Shown here piece after piece: positions 27,431-37,035 of a DNA stretch of 38,558 nucleotides; the first letter of the stretch is position 1, and every line of letters begins with the position of its first letter. The stretch comes from an uncultured Gallionellaceae bacterium (lineage in GTDB: Bacteria; Pseudomonadota; Gammaproteobacteria; Burkholderiales; Gallionellaceae), in NCBI GenBank assembly GCA_903913145.1, contig CAIWKC010000240.1, positions 1-38,558 of the forward strand, read 5' to 3'. The position numbers and the translations under genes were made by a program. The notes under the pieces are model-generated. The model ran no database searches. It was not told the DNA's origin and saw only the letters and a program-made list of their open reading frames with translations.

Positions 27431-27468
27431 AATTACGATTGCGCTCAGAATAGCCCGCAATCGTAATT
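27431..27468. promoter_or_regulatory. perfect 13-bp inverted repeat upstream of the sigma-54 regulator
   Basis: AATTACGATTGCG (27431-27443) and CGCAATCGTAATT (27456-27468) are exact reverse complements separated by 12 bases. The repeat lies 31-68 bases before the GTG start. There is no T-run on either side, so it is more likely an operator (possibly autoregulatory) or a stable hairpin in the 5' leader of the pilus operon than a terminator. Confidence 0.6.
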
Positions 27469-27644
27469 AACTCAAGTATTTGAAAAAATATGCTTTTGAA
27501 AAAATTGAGCAATCTATAAAAAGCACGGGGTCTAAATGATCGAGCGGACTCGCCAATCCATTACGCCCTCTTTTCCACAAGAGGGTGACAGGATATCAGG
27601 AGCTGGAGTATGCGCAGCTTGAATTTGAAGTGTTGATAATGCTT

Positions 27645-27863
27645 TAATTTTTGGCTATGTCCGTAAATAGAGTTGGTCATTTTTTCAAAATATTTCAACT
27701 GGTATACGCGAACACCCCCTCCCCCCCGGGGGGAGGGTTGGGGAGGGGGTGATTTTTAGTGTTGTGATAATCATGTTCGTATAATGGCTTATGACTTAAA
27801 AAGTCCATACACTGATTGACTTGCGAAACTACCAACGCTATTTACGGACATTGCCTAATTTTT
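27645..27863. mobile_element. MITE-like element with terminal inverted repeats and 8-bp target duplication
   Basis: The element body is 27653-27855 (203 bp). The left end GGCTATGTCCGTAAATAG and the reverse complement of the right end GGCAATGTCCGTAAATAG continue to 25 bp with 23 matches. Directly outside, TAATTTTT occurs at 27645-27652 and again at 27856-27863, an exact 8-bp direct repeat as made by transposition. There is no transposase gene, so it is non-autonomous. GG-starting ends and 8-bp duplications fit IS1595-like families (inference). A G-rich hairpin sits inside. It lies between the divergent pilus regulator and the outer-membrane barrel gene, where it could supply promoters or insulation. 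The rest of the 27401-28117 gap shows only a small CCCTCTT/AAGAGGG hairpin (27566-27585). Confidence 0.8.
27714..27750. repeat. C-rich/G-rich hairpin with G-quadruplex potential inside the MITE
   Basis: ACCCCCTCCCC (27714-27724) is the exact reverse complement of GGGGAGGGGGT (27740-27750). The G-rich strand 27728-27749 has four G runs of six, three, four and five separated by one or two bases, which meets the usual G-quadruplex pattern. It may be the structural core of the element or a separate repeat inserted in it. Confidence 0.7.
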
Positions 27864-28117
27864 TATAGAGGAGGGGAGGTGCTGTGGATTTGGGGGTGCC
27901 TCTCATTGAAAAAATCTTCAGTGTAAATATCAATTTATCTTATTGATAATAAGCAGAAATTCAAAGCGCCTGGAATTAAGCCCACAAACCCCCTCTTTTC
28001 ATTAAGTTGTTATCACTATTCCTGAAGTATTTTAAGCATTCAAAGGTAAATTGTCAGGACTGAGCCGCAGTGGTTGTGAAAAAGCATCATCAAAAGTTCA
28101 TTTTTGATATTAAGGGC

Positions 28118-28774
28118 ATGGAGTATTCAAAATATTTTGAAATGTTAAAAATAATGAGGCAAATTCTCTTGCTATTGTTTTTGTCGCCTTTGAGTTGCGC
28201 AGCTTTAACAGTTGGCGAAAATCGGAATAAGTATGTGATCGATTCTTATCCTGCAATGAATAACGGTGATAGAGGAAAATATCTTAACGTAACAAGTTCC
28301 AGTACATTCAATTCGACGCTTGATTCCAAATTTTCTTTGGTTGCTGAAAGTAGTTCCTCTTATGGTGTTTACTTGGGATACCAATTCAACAAGATTTTAT
28401 CCGTTGAAGGCGGCTACACATCGCTACTCACCGACACCATTGTGAAAGCTTCAAGCAATGCCATTGGTACTACTTCAATTTCAGGCGGAGAGGTTGCGAT
28501 GTTAATAAATTTTCCAGCATGGCAACTTCTTTCTCCTTTCATTCGGGTGGGGTCTGCAAGAATGCTTGAAACGGACGTAGTCAACGCGGCTTATGGGGGC
28601 GGTTCGACTAAAACCTCTCTTTCTGGAAATGTATTCGGAGTCGGGTTTCAATTTAACATCATGCGCGGGCTTTACCTCCGCGTTGGATACAACTCCTATA
28701 ACTTGAAAGACACGCCAAACACTTATACCCCGCATTTGCAAGACATGTATGGTTCCCTGATATATAAATATTAA
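28118..28774 (+). CDS. OmpA-like outer-membrane beta-barrel protein
   Basis: About 218 residues. A signal peptide (ILLLLFLSPLSCAA) is followed by alternating amphipathic strands (YGVYLGYQFNKILSVEGGYT, ISGGEVAMLINFP, LLSPFIRVGSARM, NVFGVGFQFNIMRGLYLRVGYNSY) and a terminal aromatic residue (SLIYKY), the pattern of small eight-strand barrels. The start is uncertain: GTG 28070, ATG 28118 and ATG 28142 are all in frame, and 28118 gives a plausible leader. The closest family word is OmpA N-terminal domain-like or OmpW-like; no peptidoglycan-binding domain is present. The propeller lipoprotein gene follows after 17 bases, probably in one operon. Confidence 0.75.
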   Translation: MEYSKYFEMLKIMRQILLLLFLSPLSCAALTVGENRNKYVIDSYPAMNNGDRGKYLNVTSSSTFNSTLDSKFSLVAESSSSYGVYLGYQFNKILSVEGGYTSLLTDTIVKASSNAIGTTSISGGEVAMLINFPAWQLLSPFIRVGSARMLETDVVNAAYGGGSTKTSLSGNVFGVGFQFNIMRGLYLRVGYNSYNLKDTPNTYTPHLQDMYGSLIYKY

Positions 28775-28791
28775 CTTGGAAAGACAGCCCG

Positions 28792-30543
28792 ATGCTGCTT
28801 AAATTTAAATCGATCACTCCTAGATTTTTGGATATTCGCTTTAGCCTCATTGTGATTTTATTCTTGAATCTTGCAAGTTGCGGAGGCGGGAATAGCAATT
28901 GGAATGGATGGCATAATGCTGCAGGAACTTGTATAGCGGGTTGTCCTATTGTTTCCCCCTCAGTTCTTTCAACTACACCGGTAAATACTGCAACCGCAGT
29001 GAATGTTTACACATCTATTTCGGCAGTATTTAGCACAGCAATGGATTCCGCTTCATTGACTTCAACAACATTTACTGTGAACAACGGAGTGACGGGGACG
29101 GTGAGCTATAACGGCACTACTGCCACCTTCACTCCTTCAATTAATTTGGCTCCTTCGACAACCTATACTGCAACCATCAATACCACTGTAAAAGATGTCA
29201 GTGGCGTTGCTATTGCGGCTCCTTATTCGTGGACATTTACGACAGCGGCAGCCCCAGTTGCACCCATTAACGTATATGCCATTTCGGGAATAAATAACAT
29301 GACGATCACCTGGTCGCCCGCTGTCGGGGCAAATTTTTACAATATTTACTGGGGAACAACGTCAGGTATTACCACTTCATCAAACAAAATTGCCGGCGCA
29401 ACCTCTCCCTATCTGCAGACCGGACTTACCGCAGGAAATACCTACTACTACCGGATAAGTGCGGCGAATACAGGTGGCGAGACACTTTCAAGCGAAATAT
29501 TTTCGTTCGTATACACGGGGGGAAGCACTACAGGACTTTTCGCAACAACCGGCAACATGGGCACCGCCAGATACAATCACTCTGCGACTCTGCTGCCAAA
29601 TGGCAAAGTACTTGTTGCGGGAGGCAGGGGAACTGCCTCTCTCTCATCTGCAGAAATTTATGATCCTTCAACGGGACTCTTTACTGCAACCGGCAGCATG
29701 ACAACCGCTAGACACGGCCATACAGCGAACCTACTTCCGAATGGCAAGGTGCTTATCTCCGGCGGAATTTCAGGAACGACATCTCTCGATACCGCTGAAA
29801 TATATGATCCTGCAACGGGTCTGTTTACAGCGACCGGCAACATGACAACGACAAGGGGATTTCACAGATCGACATTACTTCAAAATGGTAATGTGCTTGT
29901 CTCAGGAGGTCAGAGTAATAGCGGATATAACAACTCTGCCGAAATGTACGATCCTTCTACAGGTCTATTTACTTTGACTGGCAGCATGGCGACAGCGCGC
30001 GGCGATCATATAGCAACATTGCTCACGAATGGTAAGGTGCTGGTTTCGGGAGGGTATTCAGGAACAGCCTATCTCGCCACCGCCGAAATATATGATCCTT
30101 CAACAGGCCTATTTGCTGCGACTGGCAGTATGGGTTACTCAAGGTATTTTCACATATCAACACTACTTCCAAATGGCATCGTATTAGTTTCCGGTGGATA
30201 TTCGGGAACATTCTTTACCTATCTCGCAATCGCTGAACTGTACGACCCCTCAACAGGTCTATTTTCAGGGACTGGCAACATGACCAACGTAAGGGGTAAA
30301 CATACTTCAACGCTGCTTCCAAATGGTAAAGTACTTGTCGCAGGAGGACTGGGAAATAACGGGTACACCGCCACTGCCGAACTATTCGATTCTGCAACAG
30401 GATTAGGATTGTTTAATCCTATTAGCGATATGACAACCGCGAGGGGTGATCACACTGCGACGTTACTTCCAAATGGCAAAGTACTTGTAAATGGAGGTTA
30501 TGACGGGTCGGCAGCTATCGCTAACTCAGAACTGTTCTATTAA
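28792..30543 (+). CDS. lipoprotein with Big_5, fibronectin III and seven Kelch-like propeller repeats
   Basis: 583 residues. A lipoprotein leader ends in LASC-GGG (C30). Residues about 55-150 form a Big_5/SbsA-type Ig-like domain (SVLSTTPVNTATAVNVYTSI, FSTAMDSASL, TYTATI). Residues about 153-240 are a fibronectin type III fold (MTITWSPAVGANFYNIYWGT). The rest is seven tandem units of about 48 residues, each with the plan GLFxxTGxM-xxxR-xxH-xxTLLPNGKVLVxGG then AExYDPST. Seven blades would close one complete beta propeller. Such proteins face the surface or periplasm and bind polysaccharide or protein; the ligand is unknown. The last unit ends at the C-terminus with SELFY. Repeats are also clear at the DNA level, so copy number could vary. 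Confidence 0.85.
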   Translation: MLLKFKSITPRFLDIRFSLIVILFLNLASCGGGNSNWNGWHNAAGTCIAGCPIVSPSVLSTTPVNTATAVNVYTSISAVFSTAMDSASLTSTTFTVNNGVTGTVSYNGTTATFTPSINLAPSTTYTATINTTVKDVSGVAIAAPYSWTFTTAAAPVAPINVYAISGINNMTITWSPAVGANFYNIYWGTTSGITTSSNKIAGATSPYLQTGLTAGNTYYYRISAANTGGETLSSEIFSFVYTGGSTTGLFATTGNMGTARYNHSATLLPNGKVLVAGGRGTASLSSAEIYDPSTGLFTATGSMTTARHGHTANLLPNGKVLISGGISGTTSLDTAEIYDPATGLFTATGNMTTTRGFHRSTLLQNGNVLVSGGQSNSGYNNSAEMYDPSTGLFTLTGSMATARGDHIATLLTNGKVLVSGGYSGTAYLATAEIYDPSTGLFAATGSMGYSRYFHISTLLPNGIVLVSGGYSGTFFTYLAIAELYDPSTGLFSGTGNMTNVRGKHTSTLLPNGKVLVAGGLGNNGYTATAELFDSATGLGLFNPISDMTTARGDHTATLLPNGKVLVNGGYDGSAAIANSELFY

Positions 30544-30674
30544 ACGAAATAAACCACGCTATTGGAGCAGGTGTTTTTTTAAGTATTTATTTCGTATTGC
30601 TGTAAAGCAGTGTTGTGGGTGATAGAGGTGTGGTTTAGAATGCACGCTCTTCAAACGAGCAGGAAAATTCATTT

Positions 30675-31478
30675 GTGTCTCCGCAACCGCTTGTAGAAAT
30701 TCGCGACGTTAATTTTGCCTACGGCTCTCGCCCTATTCTGAAAGGAATAAATATGACTTTCCATAAAGGACAAGTCATTGCCATTATGGGTGGGAGTGGC
30801 TGCGGTAAGAGTACGCTATTTCGCCTGATCGGGGGTGCAATTAAGCCTACCAGGGGCGAAATCAAAATCGACGGTCAGGTAATTCACAAACTTGATCAGC
30901 ATGCGCTTTATGCGATGCGCCGCAAAATGGGTGTATTGTTTCAATTTGGTGCGCTGTTTACAGATATGTCGGTCTACGATAACGTGGCATTTCAAATGCG
31001 TGAGCACACCGATCTGCCTGAAGAAATTATTCACGATCTGGTGATGATGAAATTACACACGGTTGGTTTGCGCGGCACGCACGCCTTGATGCCCTCAGAG
31101 CTTTCCGGCGGGATGGCGCGACGTGTGGCGCTGGCTCGTACAATCGCGCTGGATCCGATGTTGATTCTGTATGACGAGCCGTTTACCGGACTTGATCCTA
31201 TTTCGCTTACCGTGGTCGGAGATTCGATTCGCCGGTTAAATAGTGCACTGGGGGCCACTTCGGTGGTGGTGACGCACGATATTCAAGAGTCGATGAAACT
31301 CGTTGACTACATTTATTTTATCGCGGACGGTGTGATTGCGGCTGAAGGTACACCGGACGAAATAGAAGCCTCCAAAACGCCCTTTGTGCATCAATTTGTG
31401 CATGGAGAACGGGATGGCCCGGTTCCTTTTCATTATCCGGCTGGAAACTATATGCAGGATCTGGGAGTAAGCATCTGA
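30675..31478 (+). CDS. mlaF: phospholipid ABC transporter ATP-binding protein MlaF
   Basis: 267 residues, ATPase of the Mla system that moves phospholipid between outer and inner membranes to keep outer-leaflet asymmetry. Walker A is GGSGCGKST (39-47), Q-loop FQFGALF, signature LSGGMARRVALART, Walker B LILYDEPFTGLDP and switch His in VVTHD. The C-terminal tail (VHQFVHGERDGPVPFHYP) is typical of MlaF and contacts its neighbour subunit. The start is GTG with AGGAAA about nine bases upstream. First gene of mlaFEDCB. Confidence 0.96.
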   Translation: MSPQPLVEIRDVNFAYGSRPILKGINMTFHKGQVIAIMGGSGCGKSTLFRLIGGAIKPTRGEIKIDGQVIHKLDQHALYAMRRKMGVLFQFGALFTDMSVYDNVAFQMREHTDLPEEIIHDLVMMKLHTVGLRGTHALMPSELSGGMARRVALARTIALDPMLILYDEPFTGLDPISLTVVGDSIRRLNSALGATSVVVTHDIQESMKLVDYIYFIADGVIAAEGTPDEIEASKTPFVHQFVHGERDGPVPFHYPAGNYMQDLGVSI

Positions 31479-32266
31479 TGTCTGTCGTGAATAGTGTAAG
31501 AAATATCGGGCATGCCGTGATTGATGCAATCTGGCGTATCGGCTACGCCACGCGCTTCTTCACGCTGATATTGCTGAACTCCGGTTCAAGTTTTCGGCGT
31601 TTTAGATTAACGGTGAAGGAGCTATATTTCACTGGTGTGATGTCTCTGATCATTATTCTGGTGGCGGGGCTATTCGTTGGCATAGTGCTTGGTTTGCAGG
31701 GTTATGAAATACTAAAAAGATATGGCTCGGAATCAGCGCTAGGTACACTTGTGGCACTCAGTTTGTTGCGCGAGTTGGGGCCGGTTCTGGCGGCATTGCT
31801 CTTTGCGGGACGTGCCGGCTCGGCGATGACGGCAGAAATCGGTTTGATGAAAGCTTCGGAGCAGCTTGCCGCGATGGATATGATGGCGGTAAGCCCGATC
31901 GCGCGCGTGGTGGCGCCGCGTTTTTGGGCAGGCGTTATTTCCATGCCGATTCTGGCGACGATATTTTCAGTCATGGGCGTGTTTGGCGGCTATCTGGTGG
32001 GCGTGATTTATATTGGCGTCGACGAGGGGTCATTCTGGTCTCAGATGCAAGGCTCAGTTGAATTTCAACATGATGTATTGAATGGCGTGTTTAAAAGTTT
32101 TGTGTTTGGTGTCGCCGTAACGGTGATCTCGGTGTTTGAAGGCTTTGATGCACCGCCGACTGCCGAGGGCGTGTCAAGGGCAACCACGCGCACCGTTGTC
32201 CAGTCATCTTTGGTTATTTTGTTGTTAGACGTTGTTTTGACCGCATTTATGTTTCGGGGGAATTGA
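31478..32266 (+). CDS. mlaE: phospholipid ABC transporter permease MlaE
   Basis: 262 residues, integral inner-membrane permease of the Mla complex. Family words include LYFTGVMSLIIILVAGLFVG, LGLQGYEILKRYGSESALG, RELGPVLAALLFAGRAGSA and MTAEIGLMKASEQLAAMDMM. There are five to six hydrophobic segments. It overlaps the mlaF stop by one base (TGATG). Confidence 0.96.
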   Translation: MSVVNSVRNIGHAVIDAIWRIGYATRFFTLILLNSGSSFRRFRLTVKELYFTGVMSLIIILVAGLFVGIVLGLQGYEILKRYGSESALGTLVALSLLRELGPVLAALLFAGRAGSAMTAEIGLMKASEQLAAMDMMAVSPIARVVAPRFWAGVISMPILATIFSVMGVFGGYLVGVIYIGVDEGSFWSQMQGSVEFQHDVLNGVFKSFVFGVAVTVISVFEGFDAPPTAEGVSRATTRTVVQSSLVILLLDVVLTAFMFRGN

Positions 32267-32267
32267 C

Positions 32268-32729
32268 ATGGAACGAACCTCACTGGATTTGTGGGTAGGT
32301 GCATTTGTAGTGGCCGGAGTGCTCGCGTTAACATTTTTGGCATTCAAAGTGGGCAATATGAGTACCTATAATGCTTCGGAGTCGTATAATTTAAAGGCTA
32401 GTTTTAACAATATCGGCGGACTCAAGACGACCGCTTCGGTCAGAAGTGCCGGAGTGTTGATAGGACGTGTAACCGAGATTAAACTTAACCCGCAACGTTA
32501 CGAAGCTGAGGTTACATTGAGCATCGATAAACGCTATCAATTTCCAAAAGATACACTGATTAGTATTTTGACCTCAGGGTTGTTAGGCGAACAGTACCTC
32601 GGCCTGAAACCAGGAGCGGATGACGAAATGTTGAAAAATGGCGATGCAATTAAACAGTCGCGTTCTGCGCTAGTGCTGGAAGATCTGATCGGCCAAGTAG
32701 TTGCCAGCAAGGCGGAGAACGCAAAGTAA
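32268..32729 (+). CDS. mlaD: MCE-domain substrate-binding protein MlaD
   Basis: 153 residues. A single N-terminal membrane helix (about 8-27) is followed by one MCE domain (YNLKASFNNIGGLKTTASVR, GVLIGRVTEIKLNPQRYEA, LISILTSGLLGEQYLGLKPG). MlaD forms a hexameric ring on MlaE that carries lipid through the periplasm. The C-terminal tail (ALVLEDLIGQVV) is the hydrophobic helix that lines the pore. Two bases separate it from mlaE. Confidence 0.95.
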   Translation: MERTSLDLWVGAFVVAGVLALTFLAFKVGNMSTYNASESYNLKASFNNIGGLKTTASVRSAGVLIGRVTEIKLNPQRYEAEVTLSIDKRYQFPKDTLISILTSGLLGEQYLGLKPGADDEMLKNGDAIKQSRSALVLEDLIGQVVASKAENAK

Positions 32730-32743
32730 ATATCGGGGGAGTT

Positions 32744-33385
32744 ATGAAACGATTGGTAGTTGCAGTATTTGGTCTGACGTTGTTGAGTTTTGCCATGTTC
32801 ACTAGGGCTGACACGATTGTCGCGCCCGATGTAATGGTAAAGACAGCCGTGCAGGATGTACTGGCAGTGTTAAAACAGGGAAAGTCGGATAAGAAACAAA
32901 TACAGGATTTGGTGGACACCAAGGTGTTGCCCATGTTTGATTTCACCCTGATGACTAAACGCGCAGTGGGACCGATTTGGAAAACCGCCACACCTGAGCA
33001 AAAAAAGATACTGGTTGATGAATTTCGCAATCTATTGGTCAGAGTTTTCATCGGCAAAGCCTTTACTGGTGTTACCAATGTCTCAGTGAAATTCGAGCCA
33101 ACAAACTTTGCTGAAGGCGATGACCAAGTTACCGTGAAAACGCTTATCTCAACACCCGGAGATACTCCTGTGGCAGTGGAGTATGATCTAAAGAAAACTT
33201 CTGCCGGTTGGAAAGTGGTTGATTTTTCTGTTGCAGGACCAAGACTGGCCTTAGACATTTATAGCAATCAATTTCGCGATCCATTGCAACAAACAGGTAT
33301 CGATGGATTAATCAAATTCCTGGAAGATAAAAATCGTGCAGCAGAGGCTGCATTGGCTGCAGGGCATAAGGCTGCAGTAAAGTGA
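32744..33385 (+). CDS. mlaC: periplasmic phospholipid-binding protein MlaC
   Basis: 213 residues with signal peptide (MKRLVVAVFGLTLLSFAM, cleavage near TRA-DT). The core (VLPMFDFTLMTKRAVGPIWK, EFRNLLVRVF, YDLKKTSAGWKVVDFSVAGP) is the Tol_Tol_Ttg2/MlaC fold, which shuttles phospholipids between MlaA at the outer membrane and MlaD. GGGGGAG lies just upstream of the ATG. No mlaA lies between mlaD and mlaC, although several betaproteobacteria carry it there. Confidence 0.94.
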   Translation: MKRLVVAVFGLTLLSFAMFTRADTIVAPDVMVKTAVQDVLAVLKQGKSDKKQIQDLVDTKVLPMFDFTLMTKRAVGPIWKTATPEQKKILVDEFRNLLVRVFIGKAFTGVTNVSVKFEPTNFAEGDDQVTVKTLISTPGDTPVAVEYDLKKTSAGWKVVDFSVAGPRLALDIYSNQFRDPLQQTGIDGLIKFLEDKNRAAEAALAAGHKAAVK

Positions 33386-33675
33386 GCGACTCGGCAGAAA
33401 ATGTTTTGAAGTTAAGCGGCCCCTTGACTATGAATACCATCACGAACATTTTCGGGACGGGGTTACAGTTGTCCGAAGTGAAAGCCGCTCTGGTTGTTGA
33501 CTTTGCAAAAGTTGAGGCTGTGGATTCATCTGCGGTGAGTTTGATGCTGTCATGGTTACGCACAGCGAAAAGTAAAAATGTGAAACTGTCATTTATTAAC
33601 GTCCCTCATAACCTGCTCAGCTTGGCTAACTTGTACGGAGTAGCGGAGTCATTATCGTTACCAGTGGATTCCTAA
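33382..33675 (+). CDS. mlaB: STAS-domain Mla subunit MlaB
   Basis: 97 residues forming one STAS domain (LKLSGPLTMNTITNIF, ALVVDFAKVEAVDSSAVSLM, LSFINVPHNLLSLANLYGV). MlaB binds MlaF and stabilises the ATPase. The conserved Ser region VDSSAV is present. The start is GTG, overlapping the mlaC stop as GTGA. The BolA-like ibaG gene that follows mlaB in E. coli is absent here; the next 187 bases have no gene I can support. Confidence 0.9.
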   Translation: MSDSAENVLKLSGPLTMNTITNIFGTGLQLSEVKAALVVDFAKVEAVDSSAVSLMLSWLRTAKSKNVKLSFINVPHNLLSLANLYGVAESLSLPVDS

Positions 33676-33850
33676 TAAAATATCATTCCCGGGAACAGTA
33701 AAAATTTAGGTGAGGAGCTTTTGTAGCCGAAAGGAGTACCGTGCAATTGTGCAAGGTTGATCCCACGAATGTACGGGTTCAGCCCGCATGGGGTAAAAAC
33801 TCTTGGCAACAAAGAATAGTCCCACCTGCTCACACAACGAATATTAATAA

Positions 33851-35113
<1,263 letters not shown>

Positions 35114-35242
35114 AAAATAAATTTGTATTAATATGCTAGATATGTTTAGTTTCGCTTTAGGCCATCCCCGAATATAAAGCTTTCTTCGCCGTGCGACATT
35201 GCTCGCAAAAAATTACTTTCCAATTCGATAATAATGATTAAT

Positions 35243-35276
35243 TTGGTTGCTGTGTACGTTAGCACACGGTAACCAA
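35243..35276. promoter_or_regulatory. 13-bp inverted repeat upstream of the DUF5670-like gene
   Basis: TTGGTTGCTGTGT (35243-35255) and ACACGGTAACCAA (35264-35276) pair over 13 positions, with two G-T pairs, around an eight-base loop. No T-run follows. It lies about 185 bases upstream of a small membrane protein of a stress-associated family, so an operator is possible. The rest of the gap 35114-35460 is AT-rich with no frame of note. Confidence 0.4.
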
Positions 35277-35460
35277 CCCTTATTCACTAATATTGTTCAA
35301 GTGAGCGAGAAATCTTGCTCAGATTAATGCATAAAGTTGTCGTGGGTATCTTGACTGTTTACAAACAAGTGTCAGAGCTGTTCTAAGCAAGAACAACGTC
35401 AAACTGATTGATCCGAGCAAATGATTGCCGGAAAAATAATCAAACTGAAAGGTCAATAAC

Positions 35461-35598
35461 GTGTTGTATACCATTGCCGTAGTTATGATCATCTTGTGGT
35501 TACTCGGACTTATAACGTCCAATACCATGGGAGGATTCATCCATATTTTATTAGTGATCGCTATCGTGGTTGTCCTGCTGAGAATAATTAATGGCTAA
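35461..35598 (+). CDS. lmo0937-family / DUF5670 small membrane protein
   Basis: 45 residues starting with GTG and reading LYTIAVVMIILWLLGLITS then NTMGGFIHILLVIAIVVVLL and RIING. Two hydrophobic helices with a short GG-containing turn match the lmo0937/DUF5670 family of tiny membrane proteins closely. GAAAGG lies about 12 bases upstream. Members are often induced by stress in proteobacteria; the function is unknown. It stands alone between murA and cbpA, with a dyad in its upstream region. It is shorter than usual ORF cut-offs. Confidence 0.85.
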   Translation: MLYTIAVVMIILWLLGLITSNTMGGFIHILLVIAIVVVLLRIING

Positions 35599-35708
35599 CT
35601 GAGTCTCGAGAAAATTACCGGAAATTTTTCAAACGTGAATAAACTCGTTCACATTGCCTTGCATTTTGAAATCGTAAAACATATTCGGAGCTATTAAAAA
35701 AATTAACC

Positions 35709-36656
35709 ATGGAATTCAAGGATTACTACAAAATCATGGGTGTTGCACGCGATGCGACTCAAGATGAGATTAAGCGTGCGTACCGTCTGCTTGCACGTAA
35801 ATATCACCCTGACGTTAGTAAAGAGCGCGACGCCGAGTCGCGTTTCAAGGAAGTAGGCGAAGCCAATGAAGTACTCAAGGATCCAGAAAAGCGCGCGGCC
35901 TATGACAAGTTGGGAGCCAACTGGAAAGCAGGGCAGGACTTCCGCCCACCTCCTGATTGGAATACAGGCTTTGAATTTGCAGGAGGTGGTTTCAACGGTG
36001 GTGACTCGGCACAATTTAGTGATTTTTTTGAATCTCTTTACGGACGAGATTTTAGTCAAAACAATAATGGTCGTACGCGGTTTCATGGCAATGGCAAAGA
36101 CCACCATGCAAGGGTGTTGATTGATCTGGAAGACGCTTATCTTGGTGCAATCCGTACCTTCACTCTGCAAGTCCCAGAAGTTGATGCTCAGGGTCGTGCA
36201 GAGATGCGCGAGCGCAAACTTAACGTGACCATACCCCGCGGCATTCGTGGCGGGCAGCATATTCGTCTGGCAGGACAAGGCGCATCAGGGTTCGGACAAG
36301 GTAAAGCTGGCGACTTGTATCTGGAAATCGAATTTCGTCCACATTCTTTCTACCGTGTTGAGCAACATGATGTCTATCTTGACTTCCCGGTCGCCCCGTG
36401 GGAGGTCGCTTTGGGAGCGACATTGAATGTTCCCACCCCCAACGGAGTCGTTGAAATCAAAATTCCTGTCGGTGCTACCTCCGGCAGTAAGCTCAGGCTT
36501 AAAGGCAGAGGGATACCGTCGAGCACGCCGGGTGACTTCTATGCGGTGCTTAAAATCGCCTTGCCGCTTGCAGAGAATGATGCGGCTAAAGCCGTTTATC
36601 GTAATATGTCAGAGCAATTCAAATCCTTCAAACCGCGCAGCAAACTGGGAGTATGA
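35709..36656 (+). CDS. cbpA: curved DNA-binding protein CbpA (DnaJ-type co-chaperone)
   Basis: 315 residues. An N-terminal J domain (1-70) has the HPD motif in KYHPDVSK. A Gly/Phe-rich linker follows (about 85-125), then two DnaJ C-terminal beta domains (about 130-300: IPRGIRGGQHIRLAGQG, LRLKGRGIPS). There is no zinc-finger domain, which separates CbpA from DnaJ. It stimulates DnaK and in E. coli also binds curved DNA as a nucleoid protein. Its partner modulator cbpM overlaps its stop by four bases. Confidence 0.94.
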   Translation: MEFKDYYKIMGVARDATQDEIKRAYRLLARKYHPDVSKERDAESRFKEVGEANEVLKDPEKRAAYDKLGANWKAGQDFRPPPDWNTGFEFAGGGFNGGDSAQFSDFFESLYGRDFSQNNNGRTRFHGNGKDHHARVLIDLEDAYLGAIRTFTLQVPEVDAQGRAEMRERKLNVTIPRGIRGGQHIRLAGQGASGFGQGKAGDLYLEIEFRPHSFYRVEQHDVYLDFPVAPWEVALGATLNVPTPNGVVEIKIPVGATSGSKLRLKGRGIPSSTPGDFYAVLKIALPLAENDAAKAVYRNMSEQFKSFKPRSKLGV

Positions 36657-36979
36657 ACATGGATAGCGAAGGGATGCAGTTGCATCTAAGCGGAATAATT
36701 TTGGAAGAACAAACTGAGTTAACCCTGGCCGACATTAGCCGAACTTGCGCGGTGCATGAGGAATACATAATCGAATTGGTGAATGAGGGTGTCCTTGCGC
36801 CAGTCGGGCGAGAACCAGTCAGTTGGCGGTTTAGCGGTGCACACATGCACCGTGCAACGGTGTCTCAACGCCTGCAGCGCGATTTGGGAATCAATCTCGC
36901 CGGAGTGGCACTTGCTTTGCAATTGCTGGATGAAATTAATGCACTGAGGGAAAGTATAAGGGTGATTGAAACAAAATGA
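36653..36979 (+). CDS. cbpM: CbpA modulator CbpM (MerR-like HTH)
   Basis: 108 residues. The sequence LTLADISRTCAVHEEYIIEL then VNEGVLAPVG and FSGAHMHRATVSQRLQRDL is the MerR-like fold of CbpM, followed by a C-terminal coiled coil (LLDEINALRESIRVIE). CbpM binds the J domain of CbpA and inhibits both its co-chaperone and DNA-binding activity. The start overlaps cbpA as ATGA; a second ATG six bases later is also possible. Confidence 0.9.
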   Translation: MNMDSEGMQLHLSGIILEEQTELTLADISRTCAVHEEYIIELVNEGVLAPVGREPVSWRFSGAHMHRATVSQRLQRDLGINLAGVALALQLLDEINALRESIRVIETK

Positions 36980-37035
36980 AGGCGACTAATCAGTAAGTAT
37001 CCGGATGTAATTAGTAATGGACTGTGCGGGAATTA

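Noticed and set aside
30544-30595. A 10-bp inverted repeat ACGAAATAAA/TTTATTTCGT after the propeller gene
   Set aside because: The arms are AT-rich and 32 bases apart; chance or a weak structure is as likely as a terminator.
35703-36278. A 191-residue minus-strand frame opposite cbpA
   Set aside because: Antisense to the J domain and C-terminal domain of CbpA; no family features of its own.
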